From the NCBI GenBank assembly GCA_025594325.1, contig JANHCV010000014.1:434001-498000 (forward strand): a stretch of DNA of 64,000 bases. The letters are read 5' to 3'. Shown in pieces: positions 1-10,416 of this stretch. How positions within the stretch are numbered: position 1 is the first letter of the stretch; every line of letters starts with the position of its first letter. This DNA is from Blastocladiella emersonii ATCC 22665. Its lineage: Eukaryota; Blastocladiomycota; Blastocladiomycetes; Blastocladiales; Blastocladiaceae. The notes under the pieces were generated by a model. That model searched no databases, had not been told where the DNA came from, and was given only the letters and a program-made list of their open reading frames with translations. The translations under genes and the position numbers were made by a program.

Positions 1-29
1 CCGCTCTCTCCTCCCTCGTACCAGCAACC

Positions 30-3000
30 ATGGAACACCCGAAAGACCACCCGCAACCGGCCACTGGCCCCGGCTACCGCGTGCTCGCCGACCACGACGC
101 GATCCGGCGGCCCGAGCTCGACCGGTGCCAGTACCGGCGCATCGCCCTCGCCGCCAACGGGCTCGAGGTGCTGCTCGTGTCGGACCCGGCCGGCGAGATG
201 GCGGCCGCCGCGCTCGACGTGAACGTCGGCCACTACCAGGACCCGGCCGACCTGCCGGGGCTCGCGCACTTTCTCGAGCACCTGCTGTTCCTTGGGACCG
301 AAAAGTACCCCAAGGAGAACAGCTACGCCGAGTACCTGGCGGCGCATGGCGGGTCGTCCAACGCGTACACGGGCAACTCCAACACCAACTACTACTTCGA
401 GTGCCAGGCGGCGCACCTCGAGGGCGCGCTCGACCGGTTCGCGCAGTTCTTCATCGCCCCGCTCTTCACGCCCTCGTGCACCGACCGCGAGCTCAACGCC
501 GTCGACTCGGAGCACTCCAAGAACCGCCTCAGCGACATGTGGCGCGTGCACCAGCTGCACGCCACCGTGTGCGGCGCCGGGTCGCACCCGTACGCCAAGT
601 TTGGCACGGGCAATCGCGAGACCCTCGGCACGCTGCCCGCGGCGCGCGGCGTCGACGCCCGCGACGAGCTCATCCAGTTCCACGCCCGGTACTACTCGGC
701 CAACATCATGCGCCTCGTCATCACGGGCCGCGAGCCGCTCGACGTCCTCGCCCAGTGGGCCGTCGAATACTTCTCGCCCATCGCCAACCGCAGCGTGCCC
801 GTGCCCGGCGACGCGATCCGCGACCACCCGTGGGCCGTCTCCCCCACCCCAACCCCGCGCTCGATCATCCGCATGAAGACCGTCAAGGACAGCAAGGCGC
901 TCGTCCTCCGCTGGGCCTTCCCGCCCACTGAGATGCACTGGCGCGCCAACCCCGCGTCGTACCTGTCGCACCTCATCGGCCACGAGGGCCACGGGTCGAT
1001 TCTGTCGGAGCTCAAGCAGCGCGGCTGGGTGACCTCGCTGTCGGCCGGCCCGCAGTTCTCGGGGCTACACTTTGATTTCTTCAAGGTGTCGATGCAGCTG
1101 ACCGATGCGGGGCTCGCGCACGTCGACGACATCCTCCTCGCCGTGTTCCAGTACCTCGCGCGCCTGCGGAGCTACCTGCCCGACCTCCCGAAATGGATCT
1201 TCGACGAGATCAAGGCCATGGCCGACCTGACGTTCCGGTTCCAGGAAATGGCGCGGGCCTCGTCGCGCGCGTCGTGGCTCGCCCGGTGCATGCACGAGCC
1301 GTACACGCCCGAGTGGACGCTCGGCGGGTCCGCCGTGTTCCTCGAGTGGCGCCCCGACCTCATCGCCGCGTGTCTCGCCGCCCTGACGACGGACGTCGAG
1401 GTGACCCTGACCGCGCCCGCGTTCCCGGACAACCCGGACCTCGACCAGCGCGACCCGTGGTACGGCACCGAGTACCGCGTCGACGCGCTCCCCGCGCCGC
1501 TGCTCACGCAGCTCGCGGAGTGCGCGCCGCACCCGGCGCTGACGCTGCCCGAGCCCAACCCGTTCATCCCGACACGCGAGCTGACCGTTGAGCGGCACGA
1601 CCGCATGCAGGCGGTCCCACGCGTCGCGCGGGCGTCGCAGCACGCGCGGCACTGGGTCCAGCTCGACGACGAGTTCTGGGTGCCGCGCGCGTCGCTGCTA
1701 GTGCGGTTCAAGAACCCCGTGACGCGGACCTCGCCGCGCGCGGGCGTGATGACGGAGCTGCTCGCCGACTACATCCTCGACGAGCTGCTCGAGTTCGGGT
1801 ACGCGGCGTCGCTCGCGGGGCTGCAGTACTCGGTCACGACGTCCGGCGCGAACGGGCTCGCCCTGTTCATCTCCGGGTTCTGGGACAAGATGCCCGTCCT
1901 GCTCGACCGGATCCTCGTCGCGTGGGTCGACCACGCGCGGCTCGACGACCCGACGTTTGACCGCCTTCACCGCGACCGCATCCGCAAGTACAACAACATG
2001 AAGCACGACCAGCCGTACATGCACGCGCTGTTCGACATGCAGACCGCGCTCGAGGTGCCCGTGTGGTCGCCCGCCGAGCGGCTCGCGGCGCTGCGCGATG
2101 TCTCGCGCGCCGACCTCGCCGAGTTTGCGGGCGAGATCCGGCGGCAGATGTTTGTCGAGTCGTTCCTGTACGGCAACGTTGACGAAGACGTGTACCTCGG
2201 CTGGATGGACGCCCTCGTTGCGCGCGTCGCGACCGCGACCGGCTCCGCCGCCGACCCGTGGCTCCCGCTGTCCCCGCAGCAGCGCGAGGCGCGGCGCGCG
2301 GTCCAGATCCGCCCGGGCAACTGGACCCGCGTTCTCCCCGGCCCCGACCCGGAGAACGCCAACAGCGCCGTGATCTGGTACGCGCAGCTGGGTCCCGCGA
2401 CCGACGCCCGGACCCGCGCGCTCGCCGAGATTTTGGTGCACGCGACGCGCGAGCCCGCCTTCAACACGCTCCGCACGCAGCGCCAGCTCGGGTACATTGT
2501 GTCGGCCGACGCGACCCAGCAGGCGGGCGTGCTCGGGTACCGCGTCCTGGTGCAGTCGGAGCGCGCGCCGGCGTTCGTCGACGCGTGCGTCGAGCAGTTT
2601 TTGGCGGATGTGGTCGCGCCGATCGTGGACAGGCTCGATGACGCGCAGCTCGCCAAGTTTGTGGGCATTGTCGAGAGCGACCTCCTCGAGCGGCCCAAGA
2701 CCCTCGCCCGCAAGGCGTACCGCGTGTGGGCGGCGATCAACCGCGAGACGCTCGATTTCGACCGCGACGCCGAGACGGTCGCGGCCGCCAAGGGGTTGAC
2801 GGTCGACGACGTCCGCGCCTTCTACCGCACCGCCATCGCGCCCGAGTCCGAGACGCGGCGCAAGCTCGCGATGCACGTCATCGGCGCGACGGCCGCCAAG
2901 GGCGGCGAGGAAAAGTTCAAGGACGGCGAGGCCATGCCCACGGTCGTCCCGGCGCTGCCCGCGACGCCCGTCGACGATCTCCCCGCGTGGCGCGCCGCGC

Positions 3001-3035
3001 AGGCCGTGTACCCGCCGCTCGTGCTCAAGCTTTAA
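30..3035 (+). CDS. Insulysin-type zinc metallopeptidase (M16A, insulin-degrading enzyme / Ste23 family)
   Basis: A single-exon gene for 1001 aa, close to the usual ~1000 aa of insulysins. The inverted zinc motif HFLEH is at residues 80-84 (ligands H80 and H84, catalytic E83). The segment ELNAVDSEH supplies the third ligand, most likely E161. The downstream M16 repeats follow in the usual order, and RQLGYIVSA near residue 825 is typical of the C-terminal half. Known role of the family: a clamshell peptidase that degrades short peptides; in yeast Ste23 it also takes part in a-factor maturation. The ATG lies in a good context (caaccATGG), and the promoter is mostly cut off by the window edge. 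The protein ends in LKL, a weak match to a peroxisomal PTS1. Family call is firm; substrate and location are not shown by the sequence. Confidence 0.96.
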   Translation: MEHPKDHPQPATGPGYRVLADHDAIRRPELDRCQYRRIALAANGLEVLLVSDPAGEMAAAALDVNVGHYQDPADLPGLAHFLEHLLFLGTEKYPKENSYAEYLAAHGGSSNAYTGNSNTNYYFECQAAHLEGALDRFAQFFIAPLFTPSCTDRELNAVDSEHSKNRLSDMWRVHQLHATVCGAGSHPYAKFGTGNRETLGTLPAARGVDARDELIQFHARYYSANIMRLVITGREPLDVLAQWAVEYFSPIANRSVPVPGDAIRDHPWAVSPTPTPRSIIRMKTVKDSKALVLRWAFPPTEMHWRANPASYLSHLIGHEGHGSILSELKQRGWVTSLSAGPQFSGLHFDFFKVSMQLTDAGLAHVDDILLAVFQYLARLRSYLPDLPKWIFDEIKAMADLTFRFQEMARASSRASWLARCMHEPYTPEWTLGGSAVFLEWRPDLIAACLAALTTDVEVTLTAPAFPDNPDLDQRDPWYGTEYRVDALPAPLLTQLAECAPHPALTLPEPNPFIPTRELTVERHDRMQAVPRVARASQHARHWVQLDDEFWVPRASLLVRFKNPVTRTSPRAGVMTELLADYILDELLEFGYAASLAGLQYSVTTSGANGLALFISGFWDKMPVLLDRILVAWVDHARLDDPTFDRLHRDRIRKYNNMKHDQPYMHALFDMQTALEVPVWSPAERLAALRDVSRADLAEFAGEIRRQMFVESFLYGNVDEDVYLGWMDALVARVATATGSAADPWLPLSPQQREARRAVQIRPGNWTRVLPGPDPENANSAVIWYAQLGPATDARTRALAEILVHATREPAFNTLRTQRQLGYIVSADATQQAGVLGYRVLVQSERAPAFVDACVEQFLADVVAPIVDRLDDAQLAKFVGIVESDLLERPKTLARKAYRVWAAINRETLDFDRDAETVAAAKGLTVDDVRAFYRTAIAPESETRRKLAMHVIGATAAKGGEEKFKDGEAMPTVVPALPATPVDDLPAWRAAQAVYPPLVLKL

Positions 3036-3356
3036 GAGTTGTATTGCATCGGATAAATGATTTTTGTTTGTGGCGCAACGCGTGGCCGGTCACGTTGAGA
3101 TGTCTCCCGCGACGCGACGCGTCTCGCGCATGCTTGTTCTCCACGGCTCTCAGCCCTGTTTGTTCCTCGCGCGCGTGCGTGCGTGCGGCCGGCGCGGGTA
3201 ACAAGCGGCGGTTCTGGAAGCGCTACTTCCTCAAGTACGCGAGCCGCCCCGCATCCCCCCTTCTCCGCTTGCCTCGATCGCACATTCATAGAATACACTC
3301 CCTCGCGCACACCAGCGCCGCGCGCGCAAACTATACCTCAATCGCGCTAGACCACC
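3036..3356. other. Intergenic: insulysin 3' region and mucin-gene promoter
   Basis: 321 bp with no gene. It carries ACGCGTCTC at 3117-3125 inside a run of CGACG repeats, about 235 bp before the next ATG. A weak TATA-like ACTATACC lies near 3331. Confidence 0.6.
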
Positions 3357-6114
3357 ATGCATCAACACCCACTTTTACTCGCGGTTCTCGCGGCCCTCGT
3401 GCTCGCGACGTCGAGCGTGCAAGCCGCGGCCATCTCTTTCCGCCCCGTCACGTCGTCGACGACGCGTGCAGCGACCACGACGACGGCGGGTCCGCGCGTC
3501 ACGGTCTCCCCGCCGCTGCCCGCGTCTTCGGCGACGGTGGTGCGCGGGACGCTCGGGTCGGTCCGGCTCGCGTCCGCGACCGAGACGACGGCGGCGGCGG
3601 ATGAGGTGCGCCGGCTGTGGCCGCGGTCGACGCCCGGCGTCAACATGTGCTCGACTTCGGCGTGTCCGCTCGGGTATAAGTGTACGGCTTACACGCGCGC
3701 TCCCGTCTCGACGTGCACTGACGCCGCCGTGGCTGTAGGCGTGACAATGTCCGGGACCCCGGCGCTCAAGTGCGTGCCGATCGACAGCACGCTGTGCAGC
3801 GCGGGGCAGTGCGGGCTGAACCTGCCGCGCAACGAGGCGTTGTGTCCCGCAATGTCCGGGTCGCTGCCGTTCGCCGCGGCCAACGCGTGTGCCAAGACGC
3901 CGTCCGGGTGCTCGTGGCGTACGTCGGACGAGAGAGAGGGAGAGTGGGCGATGCTGACAGCTCGCGAACGTGTAGAGCGCATCGACTGCCCGCTGCGCAC
4001 CTGCCCCGCAGGCTCGTGCGGCCCGGCGCCGGCGCTCCGCGCGTGCACCGACGGCTCATTCCCCGCGTACCGGTGCGAATGGGACCGGTCGGCCAAGGTG
4101 TGCATGTGGCGTACGTCAACGACCGCTCTTTCGCGTGTTTGGGCAGAAATTGACGCGAAGCGCGTGTGTAGACAAGACCCGGTCGTGCCCGATCACGTCG
4201 CCGCCGACCAACACCATCTACATTGTCACGCTCGCGCCCAAGGTCACGGTCGTCGAGGGGACCACGGTCACGCTGAGTCCCGCTGCAGCGACGAGCACGG
4301 CGGTCGTGTCGGGCGGCAGCGTGGGCGTGGGGATCGGGATCAGCGTCGGGACCGTGTCGGGCGGGAGCGGCGGCGTGCTGCCGTTCGAGGACGAGGTGTT
4401 CCCCGAGCCCACGGTGGCGAATACAGCGGCGGTCTCAAGCGCATCGCCGGTGGCGGCGACGGCGACGGCTACCCTCGCGCCGGTGACCGAGGTCGCGGTC
4501 GAGACCACGACGGCGTCGCGGGCAGCTTCGTCAAGCACGGCGACGGCGAGCGCTACGGCTACCTCAACTTCTAGCGCGACTGAGCCCGCGTCGACGACGA
4601 CGGTCCAGGTCGACGTCGAGACCAAGACGGCGCGGACCACGTCGGCGAGCACGGCTACGGCTTCAAGCACGGTGTCGGCGACAAGCGCAACTTCTACTTC
4701 ATCGGCGACGACGGACCCCGCTCAAGCGGTTACCACGTTCGCCGTCGTCTCGACGACATCTGCCGCGGACCCCACGTCCACGGCTTCGTCGACGGTCGCC
4801 AGCTCATCTACTTTCGACTCGAACTCGACTCGTTCCTCATCAACCGCGACGACGCGCTCCACCTCGACGTCGGATACCGCGGTCCTTGCGACCACCACGG
4901 CGACGGACCCCGCCACCGACTCGCCCGCCACCACTCCAACTACCACTCGCGCGTCCTCAACCACCGCATCTACTACGACCTCAGACGCCGCTGCCGCGGA
5001 CGCGACGCCCGGGTGGGCGTTCGCCGAGAGCGCGGTCACGTCGCCGCCCGCGTCGGCCGCCTCGTCCTCGTCGGCGCCCGAGAACGCCACCGCGGCGCCT
5101 GCGTCGACGACCGAGACTTCCACCACGTCCTCGTCCGAGACCGCGACAGCGACGTTGGCGGGTTCATCTGACGCGGACGCGGCAGCGACTGTGTCGGTGT
5201 CGGTCGCGGCGGTCACCGAGCCGCTGGCGCCGGTCGAGACGGAGACCAAGTCGGCGAGCGTTCACGCCACCGAGTCGAGTACCACCACCTCAGCGGCAGC
5301 TACGGCGACCGAGGAGCCGACGACCACGCGGCAGCAGATCGACGTGACGGCTACGACGGTCACGGAAACCTCGCCTGCAACGGCTACCGCGACGTCGGTG
5401 ACTGAGCTCAACGCGACGACGACGGGCATCCACCACGCGTCGGCGACCGTGTCGGAGTCCGAGACCGCGTCGCCTGCGGTTGCGACAGTCAGCTCGCCAG
5501 CCAGCATCAGCCCCGAGGAGACGGCCACGGTGACGCTGACGATCGAGCCCACCAACACGCAAGGCGAGGCGATCTCGACCGCCGAGCCGACTACTACAAC
5601 CACGACAAGCACTCGCAGCGACGCGGCCGCGAGCGACACCACCACAATGACGGCGACGGCGGATCAGCACGAGGCGACGCCGACGTTCGTGTTCTCGACG
5701 CCCGACGCGTCGGCCGCATCGAACAGCGGCGGCGGCGACGCGATAGAGGAGCCCACGCCGACCATCAAGTTCACGTCCATCACCACCCTCCCCGCCGCTG
5801 CAGCCGAAGCGACGCCCGATACCGACGCTGACAGCACCCACTCGACCGAAACCGCCGATTCGCCGTGCTACCGCCCGCCGTGCGACCCGCTGCGGTGCCT
5901 CGACGCGCGGGCGGCGGACCAGGTGCTGGTGCAGATGTGCCGCGACCCGGTGACGCCGCACGAGCAGTGTCTGGCGCGGCACGGCGTGTGCGGGGCGCAG
6001 GCGGCGCAGGGCGGGCAGTGCGGGTTCGCGCTGCCCGCCGCGTACTGGGACTGTCTCGCGGCGGCGACCGAGGGGCAGGACGTGGTCAAGGCGCAGCGCG
6101 TGGTCGCGGTTTAG
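3357..6114 (+). CDS. Secreted mucin-like Ser/Thr-rich protein with Cys-rich ends
   Basis: Model: exons 3357-3918, 3976-4110 and 4172-6114, giving 879 aa. Residues 1-23 are a clear signal peptide (MHQHPLLLAVLAALVLATSS...). An N-terminal Cys-rich region of about 200 aa follows, with repeated CP and GxC clusters, then about 500 aa almost entirely of Thr, Ser, Ala and Val. A second Cys-rich block of 70 aa (CYRPPCDPLRC onward) ends the protein. No GPI signal or C-terminal membrane segment is visible, so secretion or non-covalent wall association is likelier than membrane anchoring. Intron 1 (57 nt) and intron 2 (61 nt) both start GTACGT and end TAG; intron 1 has GCTGAC as branch site. Intron 1 is a multiple of three without a stop, so retention would add 19 residues. 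A heavily O-glycosylated coat protein or adhesin is plausible; I recognise no specific family. Confidence 0.8.
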
Positions 6115-6439
6115 GGGTTCATGGCACTTTCATTCAGCATCATTCATTCGCATTCAAATTCAACGAACATTGCACGCATCATCTGTGAGAGGGGGAGGGG
6201 AGGGGGTGAAAGAGCCAGAGGCGCGTGGCACCGAGACTAGCGTGGCCGTGGTCGAGAAAGGCGATCGCGACGGGGTCATGCGCGCTCACGTGCAGTCGAG
6301 CCGAACGTGCGAGAGGCTTTTCGCATGCGCCCCGTCCGCCGTCGGCCGCGGAGCCCATCGCAGCGCCCGTCCCTCGCTCCCTCCCCTCATCGGTAGTGTG
6401 ACGACCCATCCCTGTCTTCCCAACCAAACCGCCACCACC
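6115..6439. other. Intergenic: mucin-gene 3' region and NAP1 promoter
   Basis: 325 bp. AT-rich just after the mucin stop, then GC-rich with pyrimidine-rich stretches before the NAP1 ATG. No clear TATA box and no gene. Confidence 0.5.
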
Positions 6440-7534
6440 ATGTCGTTCGGTACGACAATGCCATGGATCGACGACACATGCATGCACGCACCGATGGACG
6501 ACCCGCTAACCCACGCGCCCCGCTCGTCCAGGTGCCGCCTCCTCTGACCGCGAGTTCGACATCACGCTGCTGTCGGCGGACGCCAAGCGCCGCCTGAACG
6601 CGCTCAAGAAGCTCGAGCTGCAGGGCAACGTGATCCACCGCCAGTTCCTGGCCGAGCTGACGGAGCTCGAGAAGAAGTACCACGTGCAGTACCAGCCCAT
6701 CTACGAGAAGCGCGCCGCGATCGTGACGGGCGAGCACGAGCCGACCGATGCCGAGACCGAGGTGCCCGAGACGGTGCAGGACTTTACCGCGCTCGAGGCC
6801 GAGGAGGGCGAGGCCGTCGAGGAGGGCCCCGTCACGGGCGTCCCCAAGTTCTGGATGCGCTCGCTGCTCAACCACCCGCAGATTGCCGAGCTCATCACCG
6901 AGGCCGACGAGGCGGCTCTGGCCAGCCTCAAGGACATCAAGCTGCACTACCTCGACGACAACCCGGGCTTCTCGCTCGAGTTTGTGTTTGGCGAGAACGA
7001 CTTTTTCGCCAACGAGTCGCTCACCAAGACCTACTTCCTGTCGGAGCCCGAGGCCGACACCGACTCGGACGAGGAGTACGTGTTCGAGCGCACCGAGGCG
7101 ACGCCCATCAACTGGAAGGACGGCAAGGACCTGACGGTCAAGGTCGAGGTGCGCAAGCAGCGCCACAAGGACACCAACAAGACGCGCGTCGTCAAGCGCA
7201 CCGTGCCCGCCGACTCCTTCTTCAACTTCTTCAAGTCGCAGAAGGTGCCCGGCCCCGAGGACGAGGGCGAGGAGGAGGAGCTCGACGAGCTCGAGGCCAT
7301 GCTCGAGATGGACTACCAGATGGGCGAGGAGATCAAGGACAAGATCATCCCGCAGGCCCTCAAGTGGTTCACGGGCGAGGCCGCCATGGACTACGAGGGC
7401 TACGGCGACGAGTTTGACGGCGAGGGCTTCGACTCGGACGATTTCGGCAGCGATGAGGACGACGAGGTGCGTTTCTTTCTTCTCGGGCTCGTGTCGTGTA
7501 CGATGACTAACCTGGACGTTGCGCGACGTAGTAA
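6440..7534 (+). CDS. NAP1: Nucleosome assembly protein NAP1
   Basis: Model: exons 6440-6449, 6532-7466 and 7532-7534, giving 315 aa starting MSFGAASSDREFDITLL. The NAP fold is recognisable from FWMRSLLNHPQIAELIT through the LEFVFGENDFF strand to the SFFNFFKS helix. The acidic C-terminal tail is rich in Asp and Glu, as in histone chaperones that carry H2A-H2B and shuttle between cytoplasm and nucleus. Intron 1 (82 nt) splits the fourth codon and has CTAAC as branch site. Intron 2 (65 nt) runs GTGCGT to CGTAG with ACTAAC as branch site, and the stop TAA is the first codon after it. Retention of intron 2 would give a longer, different C-terminus. The protein is somewhat shorter than yeast NAP1 because the N-terminal extension is short. 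Confidence 0.95.
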
Positions 7535-8018
7535 ACTAGCAGCACCTCGCGCGTCGACGGCGACGGCGTCAACGACGACGACAAGCTCAAGCGCACACTC
7601 TCCCTCCCCCTCATGTTCTCCTCCCTCCCATTTCCACGCTTCAAACATGCTGTAATTCCTTGTCATCCGCCGTGTTCGCTGACCGACCATGACGTGGCTC
7701 GCGCCTGAACCCTGAACGAGCAGAGGCACCCACCGAGTGAGCCGAAGCCGAAGCGCCGGCAGCTGCGGCCAAACTTTAGTGCTAGCCAATCAAAAGCGAG
7801 GTGGCTCGACCTGGCCGCTCGGAGGATTCGCTCGCCACACAACACGCTCACGCTTGGCGGGCGGCGCGGCGCGTATAAGAACAGCTCGGCCCCCCGCGCT
7901 CTCTCCCCTCTCTCTCCCGATCCTCTCGAACGTATCGACTCTGTGTGAAGTATCAAGTGCTTCACCACCCACCACCCCCGACTTCCCCCTCCCTCACCCC
8001 CAACACCATCTCGCAACC
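7535..8018. other. Intergenic: NAP1 3' region and uridine phosphorylase promoter
   Basis: 484 bp with no gene. Its right third is a recognisable core promoter, annotated separately. Confidence 0.6.
7874..7879 (+). promoter_or_regulatory. TATA box of the uridine phosphorylase gene
   Basis: TATAAG in GCGTATAAGAACAG, about 145 bp before the ATG, followed by a CT-rich initiator-like tract (7900-7925). Position and context fit a TATA-type fungal promoter. Confidence 0.6.
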
Positions 8019-9032
8019 ATGGGCGCCATGGCCAACGCCAACTTCCCGACGGACGCCGAGGGCCACGTGTACCACGTCGGCGTGAAGCGCGGCGAGGTGG
8101 CGAACCGCATCATCACGGTCGGCGACCCGGCGCGCGCCATCCTGATCGCCACCTTCCTGGACGGCGGTGACCAGATCGACGCCTCGCAGCACAAGAAGTA
8201 CCTCAACTACGTGTCGCCGCAGATCTTCATCAAGACGTCGCCGCGCCTCTTCACCACGGTCACCGGCCGGTACAAGGGCGTCCCCGTGTCCATCATCGCC
8301 ATCGGCATGGGCGTGCCCATGATGGACTTTTTCGTGCGCGAGATCCGCGCCGTCGTGACCGGCCCGATCCACATTGTCCGGTTCGGGTCGTGCGGGTCCC
8401 TCGGCACCGCGCGCGCCGGCGACCTGATCGTCGCCAACGAGTCGCTCGCGTGCTCGCGCAACTTCGACTACTTCCTGGACGGCGAAGATGCCGCGGCGCC
8501 CATCGACGAGGCCGCGCTCGCCGCCGCCATGAACGCGGGCGCCGGGCCCTACACGCTGTCGAAGCCGGTTCCCGCGGACGCGGAGCTGACGTCGGCGCTC
8601 GCCAAGGCGCTGGCCGCGCACGTCCCCGAGTCGGTCAACGTGGTGACGGGTCTCGACATCACGGCCGACTCGTTCTACTCGTCGCAGGCGCGCCAGGACC
8701 CGTCGTTCCGCGACGAGAACGCGCACCTGTTCTCGTACCTCACCCACCGGTACCCCGCCGCCGAGTGCCTGCAGATGGAGACGTTCGGCCTGTTCCACCT
8801 CGCCAAGTCGGCCCGCGCTACCAACCCCGTCACGGGCAAGGACGCGCGGATCCGCGCTGCCGCGTGCGCCATGGTGTTCGCCCACCGCATCACCAACGGG
8901 TGGATCGACCCCGCGATCGTCGATCTGCTCCAGGAGAAGTGCTCCCGCGCCGTCCTCGACACCCTCGTCGAGGTGCCCATGGAGAAGAGCGAGCTGCACC
9001 CCGAGGAGGGCTCGGTCTGGGCCAACCAGTAA
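8019..9032 (+). CDS. Uridine phosphorylase (PNP/UDP family)
   Basis: A single exon encoding 337 aa from MGAMANANFPTD. The start was chosen at the ATG after a CT-rich leader; an upstream in-frame extension from 7737 lies in the promoter. Family landmarks are ITVGDPARA near residue 31, IGMGVPMMDFFVRE near 97, the phosphate-binding FGSCGSLG near 124, and the ribose-binding QMETFGLFHLAKSA near 254. The enzyme cleaves uridine with phosphate to uracil and ribose-1-phosphate in cytosolic pyrimidine salvage. Purine nucleoside specificity cannot be excluded from sequence alone, but the MET-type motif and length favour uridine phosphorylase. The gene has its own promoter and no link to its neighbours. 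Confidence 0.9.
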   Translation: MGAMANANFPTDAEGHVYHVGVKRGEVANRIITVGDPARAILIATFLDGGDQIDASQHKKYLNYVSPQIFIKTSPRLFTTVTGRYKGVPVSIIAIGMGVPMMDFFVREIRAVVTGPIHIVRFGSCGSLGTARAGDLIVANESLACSRNFDYFLDGEDAAAPIDEAALAAAMNAGAGPYTLSKPVPADAELTSALAKALAAHVPESVNVVTGLDITADSFYSSQARQDPSFRDENAHLFSYLTHRYPAAECLQMETFGLFHLAKSARATNPVTGKDARIRAAACAMVFAHRITNGWIDPAIVDLLQEKCSRAVLDTLVEVPMEKSELHPEEGSVWANQ

Positions 9033-9239
9033 GAAGTTTGAGAAGCGCGCGCGGGCGCGTCGGTCTGTCGTAGGCCGTGACTTTGATTATATATATACAT
9101 GTCTCTTTGCACATCTACTCTATCGACTACGCCGTGTACGCGGGCGGCGGGCGCGACACGCCCACGACCGCGGCCTCGCTTCCCGCGAAGGCCGGCGGGG
9201 CCGGACCGCGACGCACGCCCATGATCTCCACACACTCTC
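9033..9239. other. Uridine phosphorylase 3' region
   Basis: AT-rich TATATATATACATG tract at 9088-9102, just past the stop codon, probably part of the 3' end region. No gene. Confidence 0.4.
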
Positions 9240-9790
9240 TCACGCGTCAGCTCGCGAACCACTCCCCCACCGCCGCGCGAGGAAACGCACCCAATCCGCC
9301 GTCCCACCTCGCCCGCCCTCCTCCATCCCGCCCGCCGTAAACCCCCTGCGCGCGCACACGCACACGACGCAGTACAGCGTGCACCAGAACGCACCGCGCA
9401 CGACCCCCACCTCCACCCCCAGTTTGGCGGAAGCCGGCCACTGGAAGTACCACACGATCCCAGCCGCGACCGCCGCGGGCCGCCTTGACAGCGCCGCGGC
9501 CACGCGGTCGACGACGAACGCGGTGCGCTGGTCCAGGTACGCCGCCGCGACGATGCCCGCGGCGCCGCACGTCGCGAGGCCGAGGGAGATGAACTCGCGG
9601 CGCGGCCTGTGCGCCCAATTTTCCCATCATCCTTCGTGGAGCGTCAAAGCTAGGCAAGGGACTCGAGGTTTTGGCGGGGCGCGTTCACGCACAGCGAGGT
9701 CTGATGTTGGCCGTGACGAGGGCTACGAAGACAGTCGCGTCGCGGAACGAGCCCAGGAAGTCGTACGCGGAGCTAGTCGCGACAGCTGAC
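9240..9790 (-). pseudogene. Possible small membrane-protein gene, fragmentary
   Basis: On the minus strand, 9240 to about 9600 reads a protein-like frame with two hydrophobic stretches (LGLATCGAAGIVAAAYL and AAGIVWYFQWPASAKLG onward), ending at a stop at 9240. Upstream, about 9700-9790 holds a second hydrophobic stretch, SAYDFLGSFRDATVFVALV. The two do not join in frame by any GT-AG intron I could find; the best candidate (GTGCGT to CACAG) is one base out of phase. I do not recognise the family. It may be a decayed gene or one with a missed splice. Confidence 0.3.
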
Positions 9791-10416
9791 GAGAAGCGAA
9801 TGGTTTGATGACACGAGGCCCGGAAGCTGCGACCCATTTGCGAATGAACACGACACGAGTCCCAGGATCAGCCCGGTTTATGAACGCAAGATCGGGAGGA
9901 GACTCAAGACGGGGAGAGGGACAACGGCCCTTCCAAGCGACTAACAGGTGTAACGAGGCGCGGTTGGCTTGCAGCATCTCAACGTTTTTGCACCAGCGAT
10001 GGCGGGGCACGCAAGGTGGGCTCGAGAAGCGATGTGAAGGAAAGCGATCCTTGCGCAAGGTCCTCAGGCCTTACGTCGTTGAGAACAAACCGGATGGCGC
10101 GAGCTGAGTTCATCGCGGAGGCTTCAAACTCGGTACGTCAAACGTCGCGAACGTCTCTGCAACGAGGGTAACGATGCCGAGGAGGGTTGACAGACGGTTC
10201 GCTGCCGGGCGACAGAACGCGGACAGAACCATCGTTACTTGACTTGAGCTTTCCGTTGCGGGTACTTCCATTAGATTTCTACTTCATGGTGGGGTTGTAT
10301 GTCGCAGCTCGGGGAGGGGAAGCGAGATGATGGGTCTGGCAGGCGCCACGCTGAGCCGCACGCTCGCCAAGGAAATCGTCGGCACCGCAACCTCCTCCTG
10401 CTCTTCGTGATGAACC
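9791..10416. other. Intergenic upstream of the truncated DUF4470 copy
   Basis: About 625 bp with no supportable gene. Open frames on either strand are short and lack coding character. Confidence 0.4.

Noticed and set aside
4581-5168. Second open frame overlapping the mucin Ser/Thr region with almost every codon ending in C or G
   Set aside because: Ser (TCN), Thr, Ala and Pro codons all have C in position 2, which becomes position 3 in that frame. The effect is compositional. It also has no ATG.
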